Positions 37,268 to 49,051 are shown, counted from the stretch's first letter. The stretch: DNA of 64,000 nucleotides from Eriocheir sinensis (GCF_024679095.1 NC_066529.1:176001-240000); one strand, 5' to 3'. Notes: generated by a model from the letters alone, not told the origin. Translations and numbers: made by a program.

Positions 37268-37640
37268 CTCTCTTTCACCCACTCCTCTTCCTCCTTTATC
37301 TCATCTCCCTCTCTCTCTTCATTCCCTCACTCCTACCTGTTCCTCCTCGTTTTCCTCCTTCCTCCCTTGCTAATCCCCAGATCATAAACAGGTGTTCACT
37401 CATGGCCTACCGCCAGTCTACCGCCGGTCTGCTGTGGGTGTCGGCGGTTGACCGCCGGTTGACTAGGACATTTTCAACACCGCTGACCGACCGGGCGCAT
37501 CACCGATATCTTTGAAAATTTTAAAGTTGACCGGCGGTGGTCAGCTGAGTCTACAGTCCTCAGGGTCGACCGGCGGTCTGCCGCCGACAATCCCCAATCT
37601 TACAGCCGGTCAACCGGCAACCGGCTTATCGGGAGTCATT
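36733..37640. mobile_element. GC-rich inverted-repeat element with CCGCCGGTCTAC motifs
   Basis: The left part (GATAACTCCCGATAAGTCG at about 36773) and the right part (CCGGCTTATCGGGAGTCATTG at about 37620) mirror each other. Both arms are packed with variants of TACCGCCGGTCTGC and GACCGGCGGTAGAC. The centre holds CT tracts (37092-37146 and 37238-37262) and TCCTC-rich sequence. There is no protein. The right boundary is probably cut by the SINE that follows. Confidence 0.7.
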
Positions 37641-37642
37641 GG

Positions 37643-37831
37643 GGATTATAGAAGAAGGGAACAAGACACAACCCCCGATTAATACCTGGTAGTACCCATT
37701 CACTGCTGGGTGGACAGGGGCGTAGGGTATCGGAAAAGCCACCCAAATTTTTCCACTCCGCCCGGGAATCGAACCCGGGCTCTTTCAGTTGTGAGCCAAG
37801 TGTGCTAACCACTGCACCATGAAGCCCCCCA
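37643..37831 (-). mobile_element. tRNA-derived SINE, short-tail copy
   Basis: Minus-strand head GGGGGGCTTCATGGTGCAGT, B-box-like GGGTTCGATTCCCGGGC, and body to GATTAATACCTGG. It stops within the GAACAAGACACAACC segment, so most of the tail seen at 25475 is missing. Confidence 0.88.
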
Positions 37832-37936
37832 GGATGAATAGGGTGAATACTCCACACTTATAAATAAAGGGTTAATACTTCACCCTTATCCTGACCTGGA
37901 AACAATGAAATCTAGCCTAACTTAATTCTAACCTAA
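37832..37936. other. Short duplicated spacer
   Basis: Contains CTTAATTCTAACCTAATCTG-type CCTAA-like sequence. No feature. Confidence 0.4.
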
Positions 37937-38056
37937 TCTGACAGGTGATAAATGTCCACAGAGCTGCCCATCTCACTGTGGTACTTCTCACCCTAACCAT
38001 GGGTTAGATCTCATAATTCTATGCATTTTGAATCCCATATATATATAGATATATAT

Positions 38057-38129
<73 letters not shown>

Positions 38130-38880
38130 TCAAATTGACAGAATCGCTAGCAATTTTTAAAAGTTAATGAGTTTTGCAGCCGCCTCAGAGCATCACGGGG
38201 ACTGGAATACTCTGTTCCCGCCTCTTCTTACACTCACTTCTCACACTTCTCATGGGTTAGATCTCATTATTCTATGCATTTTGAACCCCATTTATGTTCG
38301 CAGAACTGTTAGAAACGCCGCCAGCGATTTTTTAAAAGTTAGTGAGTTTTTGGCGGCAGCGCCGGTGCCACCACCATTACTTACTTTATGAAACATCACT
38401 AGGTCTTCATATATCTTTTCTACAAACACTTGGTTAGCATGCACGCTAGGTTAGCGATTAGCCCACTCGTGTGAGACCAGGTCTACCGCGTGGTTATTTT
38501 TTATTTTTTTAGAACATGCAGACCCACGAGCTATTTTGTGGTGGCACCGACGTGACGGTTTACGGTGAGGGAACATATTTAAACTAACCCAACCGAACTC
38601 TACAACCTAACAGCTAACGGGGGGGCTTTGACCCCTTCGCCCTCCCACATGTATATGCAACTTAGCTCATGGAGGTGTTTCGCTCACGCCCGGGGCCCAC
38701 AACATCACGGCCCGCAAAAAAAACACCAACCTTTCATAAATCACTAGCAGCGATTCTGTCAATTTGTGAGACATATATATGGGATTCAAAATGCATAGAA
38801 TTAAGAGATCTAACGCATGGTTAGGGTGAGAAGTACCACAGTGAGATGGGCAACTCTGTGGACATTTACCATCTGACAAA
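37937..38880. mobile_element. Element with about 190-bp inverted arms and an internal third copy
   Basis: The left arm (37937-38165) and the right arm (about 38735-38880) are inverted copies: TGTCCACAGAG, CCCATCTCACTGTGGTACTT, ATTCTATGCATTTTGAATCC, TTGACAGAATCGCT. The left arm has an AT expansion (38037-38126). A third, direct copy of part of the arm lies at 38250-38350. The core has GGCTTTGACCCCTTCGCC and other unique sequence but no recognisable protein. The superfamily is unknown. Confidence 0.75.
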
Positions 38881-39154
38881 CATACAATTTTTTTTTACTA
38901 TTCAGCTTAATGTTCACTGAGGAAATGGAACCCAGAAAAGTTTACTCACCACCACGGCTCCTGCCAAGCAAATCACAACTTGGCCCCCGAAGGAGAGATA
39001 GGGTCCGGCCTGCCATCGGGTGTACTTCTGGAATAGCAATAAAAAAGGTTACGTGTTGGAAATTTCCGTATAAAATTACCTCCCGTTGTCTTTTTTTTTT
39101 CAACCCGAGGGGCCAGATTTGTGGCTCTACCGTGTAGCTGCGAAGGGCCATTTC
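38881..39154. other. Duplicated spacer with a family A fragment
   Basis: 39104-39150 (GGGGCCAGATTTGTGGCTCT, ACCGTGTAGCTGCGAAGGG) is a single family A 35-bp unit. The rest is unassigned. Confidence 0.5.
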
Positions 39155-39557
39155 TGACCTGCTGGACCTGGCCGCTAAATGCCCATTATTACGTACTTAA
39201 GACAGCCACGCCCCATTTGACCTCATGTAAGAGCTCAATGCATCTTATTTTCCATATCATAGGTCTTAAGTGTCGGTAATAAGGTCAGAAATAAGGTCAC
39301 GCGGTCGCCTTTGTGAGCTCACCCCAAAACCTAATTCATTGTTTACGACATTCACGCCTCATCTGACCTCATATATCAGGTCAATCCCCCTTAATTCTTC
39401 ACTCGGTAGAGGTCAAAGGGCTTACTGGGTATCGATGATAAAAGTTCACGTTAAGCTGATGGCCGCCTCTTATCTTGCATATATCACACATTTTCCGCCT
39501 TTTCCCCACATCACCGCTTGACCTCAAGAAGTATAGTGACCTTATATGTCATGACCT
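39155..39557. promoter_or_regulatory. Cluster of AGGTCA/TGACCT half-sites
   Basis: Ten perfect AGGTCA or TGACCT hexamers occur at about 39155, 39218, 39282, 39294, 39364, 39378, 39409, 39519, 39537 and 39552, where chance predicts roughly 0.2. Arrangements include an everted pair with 8-base spacing (TGACCTCATATATCAGGTCA), a direct pair with 6-base spacing, and AGGTCAAAGGGCT, close to a DR1. These are nuclear-receptor half-sites in known enhancers. Function here is inferred and a decayed repeat is the alternative. Confidence 0.45.
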
Positions 39558-39950
39558 CAAGCCCCGTCTCGGTATACCCAGTAGTTTACGAGAAAAATAT
39601 ATATATACAAATATTTTCCACACTCAAACCCGTGCCGCCATCTTTACCCGAGGCCCCGCGGTCAGCCCACATTTAAAGCCCCATTGATCACGTTCATCAC
39701 ACTTCTCGCCGTTATCACCCATATCAAAACAAGCACAAGGCATTCCTCACCTCTTTGATCTCCATGGCGTGTCTTTACAGCGGATAAATCCCACGGAATC
39801 ACATAAAATAGACATGACTCTTAATGGTGTCTATACGGAGCGAATTCACTGCGAGGGAGGAAGGCCAGTCACGTTATCATAAGGGAATAACTTCGCCAAC
39901 TTCCGCGAAATAACTCTCAAACGTTTACCTTCCCATTTTTTCCATATTTC
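39558..39950. other. Duplicated region, possible 5' flank
   Basis: Unique-looking sequence with GCCGCCATCTTTACCCGAGG near 39636 and a pyrimidine run (CCCATTTTTTCCATATTTCAG) ending at 39952. No transcript can be shown. Confidence 0.35.
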
Positions 39951-39952
39951 AG

Positions 39953-40299
39953 TGTCATTTCTATCGTTCTATGACCCTATTTCATCTCCAATACACGGCA
40001 CAAACATCAGAGAAACATTTGTTATCACTGGAAGGCTAAATAACAAAGGAATAGGGTTGATTATTGACAGAATTATAGCAGGCGTTATTTTCCCTCATTT
40101 CTTGCATCTATGGTGCGTGTGTCTGGTGTATTATTATCTTACAGGCAATATTAACCCTTATAAAGATCACGGGTGGACAAATAACATCAAAATAAGGCAA
40201 ATCAATCAGTCTTTCTGGTGTGTGATGAGGTATCTTTTAAGGAGTTATTTCGCACGGAAAAACGACACCACTGCTGCTCTTGCTCTTGCTCTACTTTAA
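39953..40299 (+). other. Exon-like open segment after a splice-acceptor-like site
   Basis: A pyrimidine tract plus CAG precedes a frame open to about 40299 in copy A and to 56173 in copy B. Its first 30 residues (FYDPISSPIHGTNIRETF, VITGRLNNKG) faintly resemble the opening strands of a galectin carbohydrate-recognition domain. The diagnostic HFNPRF and WG.E motifs are absent. The frame has no ATG at its start. It may be an old exon fragment or chance. Confidence 0.2.
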
Positions 40300-40794
40300 G
40301 TCTAAGTCTTGACATTTTGCGAACGAAACTGCAGAAAGTGTAAAATCCTATCACTCTTCAACACGGGCTTACAATATGATGTAATGAGCTTATATGTGGG
40401 AATAATGGCTTCAGGGAGTTCTTAATACACTTAGTAGTCTCCTTAAGTGAAGCATGGAGGAGGAGGAGGAGAGGGAGATAGAGGGAGGAAGGGAAATGAA
40501 TCACGTATTAATTAGATCTTAAAGCCATTGGTTACAACGTTTCTTCCTGTATAAACTGGTAATTATATCGCTTTTTCTCTTTTATTAAACCCAAAACCGT
40601 GTAAGTAATGGCTTTGAAATGTTTAATAAGGGAAGGTGGACGTTGGAACAGGAAAACTCATTGTTGTACCTCAAACTAATTAACTGTTTCAACCTTTCCT
40701 GAGCATTAAAATAAACGGAATATTTATTTTTGATCTTTTATTAACCTTAAACATGACTTGTAGAAGCAAATCACAGCCTAATATAACTAGTCCT

Positions 40795-40797
<3 letters not shown>
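40300..40797. other. Duplicated AT-rich spacer
   Basis: About 500 bases, with a GAGGAGGAGG run near 40457. Nothing recognised. Confidence 0.4.

Positions 40798-40828
<31 letters not shown>
40798..40828. repeat. (CT)n microsatellite
   Basis: About 30 bases here against about 92 bases at 56547-56638 in copy B, showing length change since the duplication. Confidence 0.95.
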
Positions 40829-40831
<3 letters not shown>

Positions 40832-40837
40832 ATTCCT

Positions 40838-41360
40838 ATGCTGAGCCAATAAATTCAGCATTAAAAAAGATAGCTATATGCTGAAATGATATGTCTTATG
40901 CTATCAAGCTGATTTAAACTTACGGCCACACATGCTGACTTCATATGATGCATGCTGACTTGAAATAAAGGTCACAACATTCAGCAAGTTGAGTTCAATG
41001 ACGGCATTGTTCACTTGTAACTCCTATGCTGAGCCTATAAAAAGTCAGCATTGAAAGAGATAGCCATGCTGACTCGATCTTATGCAAGCTGATTTAAACT
41101 TATGGCCATGCTGACTCATATGCTAATCTTAACTTAAATCCATGTTGAACTCCAAACTCAGCATATCAAGAAAACGATCATGCTGTCATATATAGACCAC
41201 CATGCTGAGCTCAGAGTGGCTATATAGACTGAAATCAGTAACTCTTTAATGCATGCTGAGTTCATAATAGGATCAGCATTGAGAAACAGCGAGGCGCCAT
41301 CCTGAGTGAGCATTGCTGACTTGTTCATAATTAAACCCCTAGTAATAGTAGTAGTAGTAA

Positions 41361-41395
<35 letters not shown>

Positions 41396-41414
41396 ATAGT
41401 AGTAGTAGTAGTAA

Positions 41415-41497
<83 letters not shown>

Positions 41498-41760
41498 TGC
41501 TGAGCTCAGAAAGGGTCATAGGCTGAGGAGAATTAAGCATATCGCTACAAAAAAGCTTCCTGTACCGACATATGCCGAGTTGGGCGAGCCAGCTATAGGC
41601 CATGCTGACTTCAGACCATGCCGACTTAAAGAAATTCTGTGCCATGCTGAATTTGCTGAGCTTGGCTCCATATGTTTCACGAATGTAGACAGATCAATAT
41701 TGCTTATGATCGATGACACTTTGCGTACGAGGAACAAATTAAGGCGTAAAACTCAAATGT
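40838..41760. repeat. Block saturated with TGCTGA/TCAGCA motifs
   Basis: Roughly twenty TGCTGA or TCAGCA cores (ATGCTGAGC, CATGCTGACT, ATTCAGCAT and variants) in both orientations within about 0.8 kb of non-microsatellite sequence, where fewer than one is expected. Spacing is irregular, 25 to 60 bases. An AGT tract (41341-41497) lies inside. TGCTGA matches the half-site of Maf-type response elements, but a degenerate satellite could also explain it. Copy B has the same block at 56648-57550. Confidence 0.75.
41341..41497. repeat. (AGT)n microsatellite
   Basis: AGT trinucleotides with four AAT interruptions. In copy B (57152-57283) the tract is shorter and nearly pure after the first AAT. Confidence 0.97.
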
Positions 41761-41811
41761 AGACAAGTAAATTCAGACTGAACCAAATTTTTCTTCATCA
41801 ACGTTGTAGTG

Positions 41812-42235
41812 ATTGATTGATTGATAGTTTATTGTTGCAGGTAAACAACAAGGGAGAAGGGAGGAACATGCCATCCCAACCCCCAGGCAGGACAGAGTGT
41901 GATTATACAACTATTAATACATGTGTAGGTAGCACCATGAAACTAAAAAGATACAATGGTAAGAAAGAAAGCACAACAAGGGAGGGGGCGGTACCTCCCC
42001 CTGGACAATAAGACAATAAAATGTGGGGACGGAGAACATTGCCCCAGCACTAGATGGGAATGAATACAGAGATAGAGTAAATACTAGTCCTTTAAGTAAA
42101 ACACTGCAGAGATCACAGCCTTGTATAGCACGGCAGTAGTTCAGGCTGCCACACACGGCATCACCACCGTCGTGCAAACTGAGGGTGTTCTTTGAGGATA
42201 GCAGGGAGGACATCATGGTTCAGGAGCCAACAAAT
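41812..42235 (-). mobile_element. Probable LINE or retroposon 3' end with (ATCA)n tail
   Basis: On the minus strand the sequence ends ...CAATAAACTATCAATCAATC, an AATAAA-like signal followed by short ATCA repeats, as in several non-LTR retrotransposons. The upstream 400 bases have no conserved protein that I recognise. Copy B holds the same at 57598-58021. Confidence 0.45.
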
Positions 42236-42255
42236 TGTCTGGGGCAGGTCAAGGC

Positions 42256-43353
<1,098 letters not shown>

Positions 43354-43709
43354 GTTTGCCACTTCACTAAACAGCAGATGAATTGTTTGAAAAAATCCTT
43401 TCCAACAATGCATACAGAAAAATACTGGTAGCTAAATTATGTGTAAATTCAAATGTAGTACAATACTTATTCAAGTAGTACAATACTTATTCAAACTTAT
43501 TGTTTTCTGAAACTTACTGAGCAAATGCATATAACATACTGTACTGCACTAAGCCACAAATGGTTTAAACCAATAAAAAAAACTGGTTTAAACCAACTAA
43601 TAAAACCATTTTTTTTTCTTTTGTGTGTATCTTTGTTAGTTTCATCAGTATTGTGGTTTTAACTATATGTAAGATTTTAATTATGTACAGCAGGGTTGGT
43701 GGTTTAAAC

Positions 43710-43867
43710 CAGGGGTGTCAAACTCAAAACCCTTGGAGGGCCAATTCATACTCTGAAGTGCCGTCATGGGGGTCAACAAGGGTAGAAAATACATTGACAA
43801 GATTGAAGCACCGTGATACATGGGCCATTTATAACTATCCCAAGAGGCCATGAGTTTGACACCCCTG
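43710..43867. mobile_element. hAT-type MITE, copy B, intact target octamers
   Basis: CAGGGGTGTCAAACTC to GAGTTTGACACCCCTG with GTTTAAAC at 43702-43709 and 43868-43875. The insertion predates the duplication because both copies have it. Confidence 0.93.
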
Positions 43868-44076
43868 GTTTAAACCAAAAAAACATCAATAAAACCAGTG
43901 TTTTTTGTGAATCTTTTTTAGTTTCATCAGGTATTGTGGTTTTAATTATATGTGGTTTTATTATTTTTATTATGCAGTCATTTTACTAACACCAGGATGA
44001 AAACGTCAGTTGGTAAACTCAAATCTCTATTCAAATGCTGTAACTCAGAGTAACTGAAAACATAATTTTGGTACAT

Positions 44077-44090
<14 letters not shown>

Positions 44091-44173
<83 letters not shown>

Positions 44174-44190
44174 ATATATATATATATATT
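44091..44190. repeat. (AT)n tract, empty site of the 3.5 kb element
   Basis: Continuous AT apart from one TCTAT. The matching tract in copy A is split by the element at 29931-33448. Confidence 0.93.
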
Positions 44191-44867
44191 ATGAAATGGT
44201 TTGTGTGAGGGGTGAGGGTGTCTTTCTCCTCAGTCTGAAGCTAGCTGCATTGCTTGTTTTTCATAGAGGTAGTGAACATTTTACAACACATTTGGTTACT
44301 AAGTGAGCTGCTGAACATTTTACAGCTCAATATAACGGGTTCACCCTTTGGGGTCTTCTGGTAACCCACCAATGAAGGGAAGTGAGTAGAGAAAGCTTAC
44401 CTATTTCTCCAAGCTGCTGAAAAGCTTGTTGGTGAAGAATTACTTGTCGGTGAAGAGACTGTTGTTGAGGGGAGTGTTATGGCACCTCCCAGCACTGCTA
44501 CACCAACCTGCAAATATGTGTCCACTGTCAAAGTCTTGTACCGGGAAAGATGGCATGGGATAAAATATAAAATCTCTCTCTCTATCAAGGGCTGTATAAT
44601 AAAAGAAAATTAATAGATAATCTCTCTCTCATATTTGTTATTTTACATATTTTTCTTCCTCCATTTCTTCCTCTCCCCTCCCTCTCTCTCTCTCCCCTTA
44701 TAACTCTATACATACAGCCAGGCCTATACTTTGAGGCAGTGCCAACGTTGCCAGACTGTTGTACTCAGCCTCTTATATTTACGGACTTCCAACACAAAAT
44801 CTGTCTTCTGGTCCCCAATAACGAGATTCATTTATATTTATCATTGACTCGGTGGTGGTGGTAGGGA
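44191..44867. other. Duplicated unassigned sequence, copy B
   Basis: Counterpart of 33632-34303, with a few substitutions. No gene. Confidence 0.4.
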
Positions 44868-45124
44868 TCATGTTTCTTAATGGTCCCTCCAAGCGAGAAA
44901 AATGAGAAAAAATCACCCCTCACACAAATCATTTCATAATATATACCAAAGCATTTGTGATCAGATTATGTATCATCTATTTTGGGGGTTTATATCATGG
45001 CACAAATTTGGCCCGTCGCTGCTACGCGGTAAAGAGACAAATTTGGCCCGTCGCTGCTACACAATAAAGACACAAATTTGGCCCGTCGCTGCTACACGAT
45101 AAAGACACAAATTTGGCCTGTCGC
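44868..45124 (-). mobile_element. Family A MITE, one end lost, copy B
   Basis: As at 34304-34530 but with one more 35-bp unit (four against three), so unit number changed after the duplication. Confidence 0.8.
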
Positions 45125-45532
45125 TTTTGCCTCATGAAGACAGGCTGAAGCAGTTAAATGTACACTCGCTAGAAATGCGAAGGTTGCGAGGAGACTTGAT
45201 CGAAGTCTATAAATGGATGAAGGGCTTCTATAAAGGGGATGTCAATAAGATTTTGATAGTAAAAGAGCCGGGTAGGATGCGTAGCAATGGTTTTAAGTTG
45301 GACAAATCCAGATTTAACAAAGACAGGCAAGAATTGGTTCACCAATAGAGTGGTGGACGAATGGAACAGGCTTGGGGGCCATGATGTGGGTGCCAATACC
45401 GTAGATACATTCAAGAAGAGGTTAGATATAGCCATGGATGGTGAGGTAAGGTGGAGTGGAGTGTACAGGAGCTGCCTTGTGTAGCCCAACCGGTCTCTTG
45501 CAGTCTCCTTACGTTCTTATGTTCTTATAAAG
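45125..45532 (+). pseudogene. CR1-like LINE 3' end, copy B
   Basis: Same fragment as 34531-34936. Here the upstream codon is CGA, so the frame is open from RLKQL. A 2-base deletion after AACAAAGACA (near 45325) shifts the frame before NWFTNRVVDEWNRLG. The two copies therefore carry different lesions. It ends in TTCTTATG repeats. Confidence 0.8.
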
Positions 45533-45768
45533 TCACTATAGTACATGGACTCTAACTTGAGCCCTGTGGTTTGGGCCGGGGAAGCCTCAATTCTTTACAG
45601 ATCTAGCCATGACCTGCGATCTGTCTCACTGTTAGTCTGTACGTTATCTATTTGTGGAGTATACACATACTCATAATACGACTGCATGGTGTTATGAATG
45701 GCTTGGGATTACAGGGAAAGACAACGGCTGAGTCACGCCCAAGGGCTCAAGTTAAAATCGATAGACTA
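45533..45768. other. Duplicated spacer, copy B
   Basis: Counterpart of 34937-35173, ending at the TA target of the Tigger-like element. Confidence 0.6.
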
Positions 45769-46835
45769 TACAGGAAATCCCCGATATACGAAAGCTCGAT
45801 GTACGAAAATTCGGATATACGAAAGTGAAAAATATAGGACAATTTTCGGTTCACGAAAGACATGCTTCGCATATACGAAAAGTACGACAGTTTCCGCGCC
45901 CACTGTTTCGTACCCGATGTCTATATCGGTCGCCGCGCGCCGTCAACAGCCTCACGCACACTCGCTCACTCGTGTTTTTTATCTGCCTCCATCATGGCTC
46001 CCAAGCGCCCAGTCACTTCATCCTCCTCTGAGCAGCCTCCAAAGAAAAAGCAGCACAAGATCCTGACCCTTGAGAAGAAGCTAGAGATCATCAAACGCCA
46101 TGAGGAAGGCCAGGGTGTCAGTGACATCGAGCGCGCCATGGGTCTTGCACCTTCCACGGTGGGGACAGTGACAAAGAAAAAGGCCATTTACAAGAAGATG
46201 GTGACAACTGCTGCAGAATTTCCTTCAGCCTGCAGGATCACCAGAGTCAGGAGCGTCAGACTGGAGAAGATGGAGCAGTTGCTGGTGGCCTGGATAGACG
46301 ACTGCAGTGCAAAGAAAATACCTATTTCGCTTGCTCTGATTCAGGAACGGGCACGCCCTGTGGGGAAGCATGCAGCCTGAGGACGAGGAGGCAGTGGACG
46401 ACCCGGACCAGCCCGGACCTTCGTCAGGTTCGCCAGTCAGTCCAAGGAGCTGGAGGAGTTTAAGGCCAGTCGAGGGTGGTTTGACCGCTGCAAGAGGGCC
46501 GGTCTCAGCAACGCACGGCTTCAGGGAGAGGCCGCCAGCTGATAAAGAGGCTGCTGAAGCCTTCCTGCCCAGTTCTTGAAGGTGATTGAGGATGGTGACT
46601 TCTCCCAAAGCAAGTGTTCAACATTGATGAAACTGGCCTCTACTGGAAGAAGATGCCGCAAGGTGAGTATCAAAAATTGAGCTTCACTGTTATTTTAGTT
46701 ATTTTTTGTCTTGAAACGTATTATGAAAAAAATAGTGGTGTTGCTGCGTCCGTTGTGTTAAAATTTAACAAAAATCAGCAGTGGAGTTGTCGTGGCTTTC
46801 TGTATGGTTTAGTATTTATTGTTTGCCTATTAAAA

Positions 46836-46964
46836 CAGTGTTTCCCAACCTGGTGGGCACCCTCCACGGGCCCGTAGGGAGTATGTTTCAGAGGGGGACG
46901 GGACATCGTGAATGCAGTCATTACCTAATGGGGGCTCTTGTGCTGAAAAGGTTGGAAATCCCTG
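46836..46964. mobile_element. hAT-type MITE, 129 bp
   Basis: CAGTGTTTCCCAACCTGG to AAGGTTGGAAATCCCTG, flanked by ATTAAAA and TTTTAAAA-type octamers that differ by one base. The ends are those of widespread hAT MITEs. Confidence 0.8.
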
Positions 46965-47165
46965 TTTTAAAATTATATGTACAGTGGTGTTGCATCCATC
47001 ATATTAGGACTTACCTAAAATACAGTGGTGTTCCCGTGACTTTCGCTATTGTTTAGTACATGTATTTATTGTTTGTCTTTAAAATTATTTAAAAATATAT
47101 GTACCACAGTGGTGTTGCCGTGACTCTCTGTATTGTTTGCTTATTGTTGTTTTATTGTGGTCAGG

Positions 47166-47271
47166 CTGGCGAGATAGCAACCTCGAAACACTAGCAGTGA
47201 GCTTCAACTTTCCTCCCATCAATGAATGCTTCGACGAAGCTCACTGCTAGTGTTTGGGTTACTATCGCCAG
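47166..47271. repeat. Long hairpin, arms of about 36 bases
   Basis: CTGGCGAGATAGCAACCTCG, AAACACTAGCAGTGAGCTTC (47165-47204) pairs with GAAGCTCACTGCTAGTGTTT, GGGTTACTATCGCCAG (47236-47271) with a 31-base loop. It may be a tiny foldback MITE. Confidence 0.8.
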
Positions 47272-47499
47272 TCTTGGCAACAGTGGGTGGACCGGGAGTG
47301 TTGCCAGCTGTACAGTGATGTTCCTGTTACATTCTGTATTGTTTAGTATTTACGTATTGTTTGTCTATAAAATTATTTAAAGAATATATGTACAGTGGTG
47401 TTACCGTGACTTTGTGTTTTGTTCTTATTGTACGCTTGTCTTTAAAATTACTTGAAAATATATAAGTTGAGTCTCCAGCAATAATGGCGCGACAATCGT

Positions 47500-47860
47500 G
47501 CGATCAGCTGATCAGCAGAATGGAATGTGGCACCGTCACACCCATTTAAAGCCTCTCTGCGTTCCCATTCATTAGCCTACCCTTCACTCCCCTTACATCA
47601 CACCATCGCACCGCTCGTAATCACGTTATCACACCCAGGCCTGCATAGTCCCATTGTCTGAATCAAATGTCCAACCGTGCGATCAGCTGATCAGCAGAAT
47701 GGAATGTGGCACCGCCGCACCCCTTTAAACCCTTGCTGCTTCGTTCCCATTCATTCGCCTACCCTCCACTTCCCCCTACATCACATCGATCATTGCTCCA
47801 CTCGTAATCACGATATCACACCCAGGTCTGCATAGTCCCATTGTCTGAATCAAATGCCAG
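47500..47860 (+). repeat. 179-bp tandem duplication
   Basis: GCGATCAGCTGATCAGCAGA begins at 47500 and again at 47679. Both copies continue to CATTGTCTGAATCAAATG with about 10 percent difference. Confidence 0.9.
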
Positions 47861-48313
47861 TCGCACTTCCATCATCCTGTTATGATGTTAAAATGTCTTT
47901 CAAATAACAACTAAAAGTACTACAGTTAGTATTACCAGGACTAAAGATACAAATTATTATTACGTGGAAGAAACGATTGCTCAAGTTTGTGGAATATCTA
48001 TCACTCGTCAATTAAGGTGAAACGAGCCGTTTAACAAACACACACACACACACACACACACTCCATGTCCCCACTATCCCATCTGACGAGACTGCAAAAT
48101 AGAGACAGTAGTCCCATTATTTATCCTTACTCAAAAGATATGCATTATTTCCTACGGTAGTATTGCAAGGTGAAAGAAGTGTGATTGAGAAAATGTGAGT
48201 GGAGGATAGGCGAATGAATGGGAACAAGGAGGGTGGGTTGAGACGGTGCTGTGGTGCCCACACACGCATCAAAACTTAAATAAAATCAACAACGGCGTTC
48301 ATGTGACACTGTA
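47861..48313. other. Intron-like block, unassigned part
   Basis: Contains a CA tract (48039-48060). A partial reverse-orientation echo of the 179-bp unit lies near 48195-48240 (GGCGAATGAATGGGAACAAG). Nothing else. Confidence 0.4.
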
Positions 48314-49051
48314 CAGGAAATCCCTATATCTGAAAGGGTTAGGACTGAAAAACCTTTCGTTTATCGATTTTAAATATATCGAAGCCATTTCCCCATAGGA
48401 TTGTTAATAAATAGGGGGTTAGGGACCAGCGCCAGCAAAAAAAAAAAAAAAAAAAAAGTTAAATATAACTATGCTTAAAAGCAATTTACTACTCACAATA
48501 CAATGAAACGCAAGGCTCATAAATAATTAAAACAATTACCATTTCCTGTTCCTTTACTGTTATAGAAATGCATTACATATGTTAGGACAATCCTCTAACT
48601 CGTCACTACAACTCATCACTTAACATTGCCAATGTTTACTTCCCAAGCTGTGAAAGGCCAGTTTCGACTCTCGTGCAAACACGTGCCAAACAGTACACCA
48701 CCGCCACTCCAAGCCCCCCCAACCCTCCATCACCCTCACGTTTCCTCACGATGGCTTGGATGTGTTTCGGATACGAGACGAATAAAGGGGTTCACAAACT
48801 GGCAACGATAAGAGATTAGCGGTGAAGTGGAGGGTACTTGACATGGACACTTGCTGCCTAATCACTGCAGTGGTGAGGCTGTTGACGGCGCGACCGATAT
48901 ATAGACATCGGGTACGAAACAGTGGGCGGAAACTGTCGTATTTTCAGATATGCGAAGCATGTCTTTCGTGAACCGAAAATTGTCCTATATTTTTCACTTT
49001 CGTATATCCGAATTTTCGTACATCGAGCTTTCGTATATCGGGGATTTCCTG
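48314..49051 (-). mobile_element. Tigger-family MITE nested in its autonomous relative, 738 bp
   Basis: TA-flanked, ends CAGGAAATCCC and GGGGATTTCCTG, inverted relative to the host element. It is closely similar to the MITE at 14120-14874, including the same internal deletion junction between GGGTTCACAAACTGGC and the far end. The two short copies therefore form one deletion-derivative subfamily. Confidence 0.92.

Noticed and set aside
46370..46579. Separate acidic/proline-rich small protein
   Set aside because: It is a frame-shifted reading of the Tigger-like transposase region between its DNA-binding and catalytic parts.
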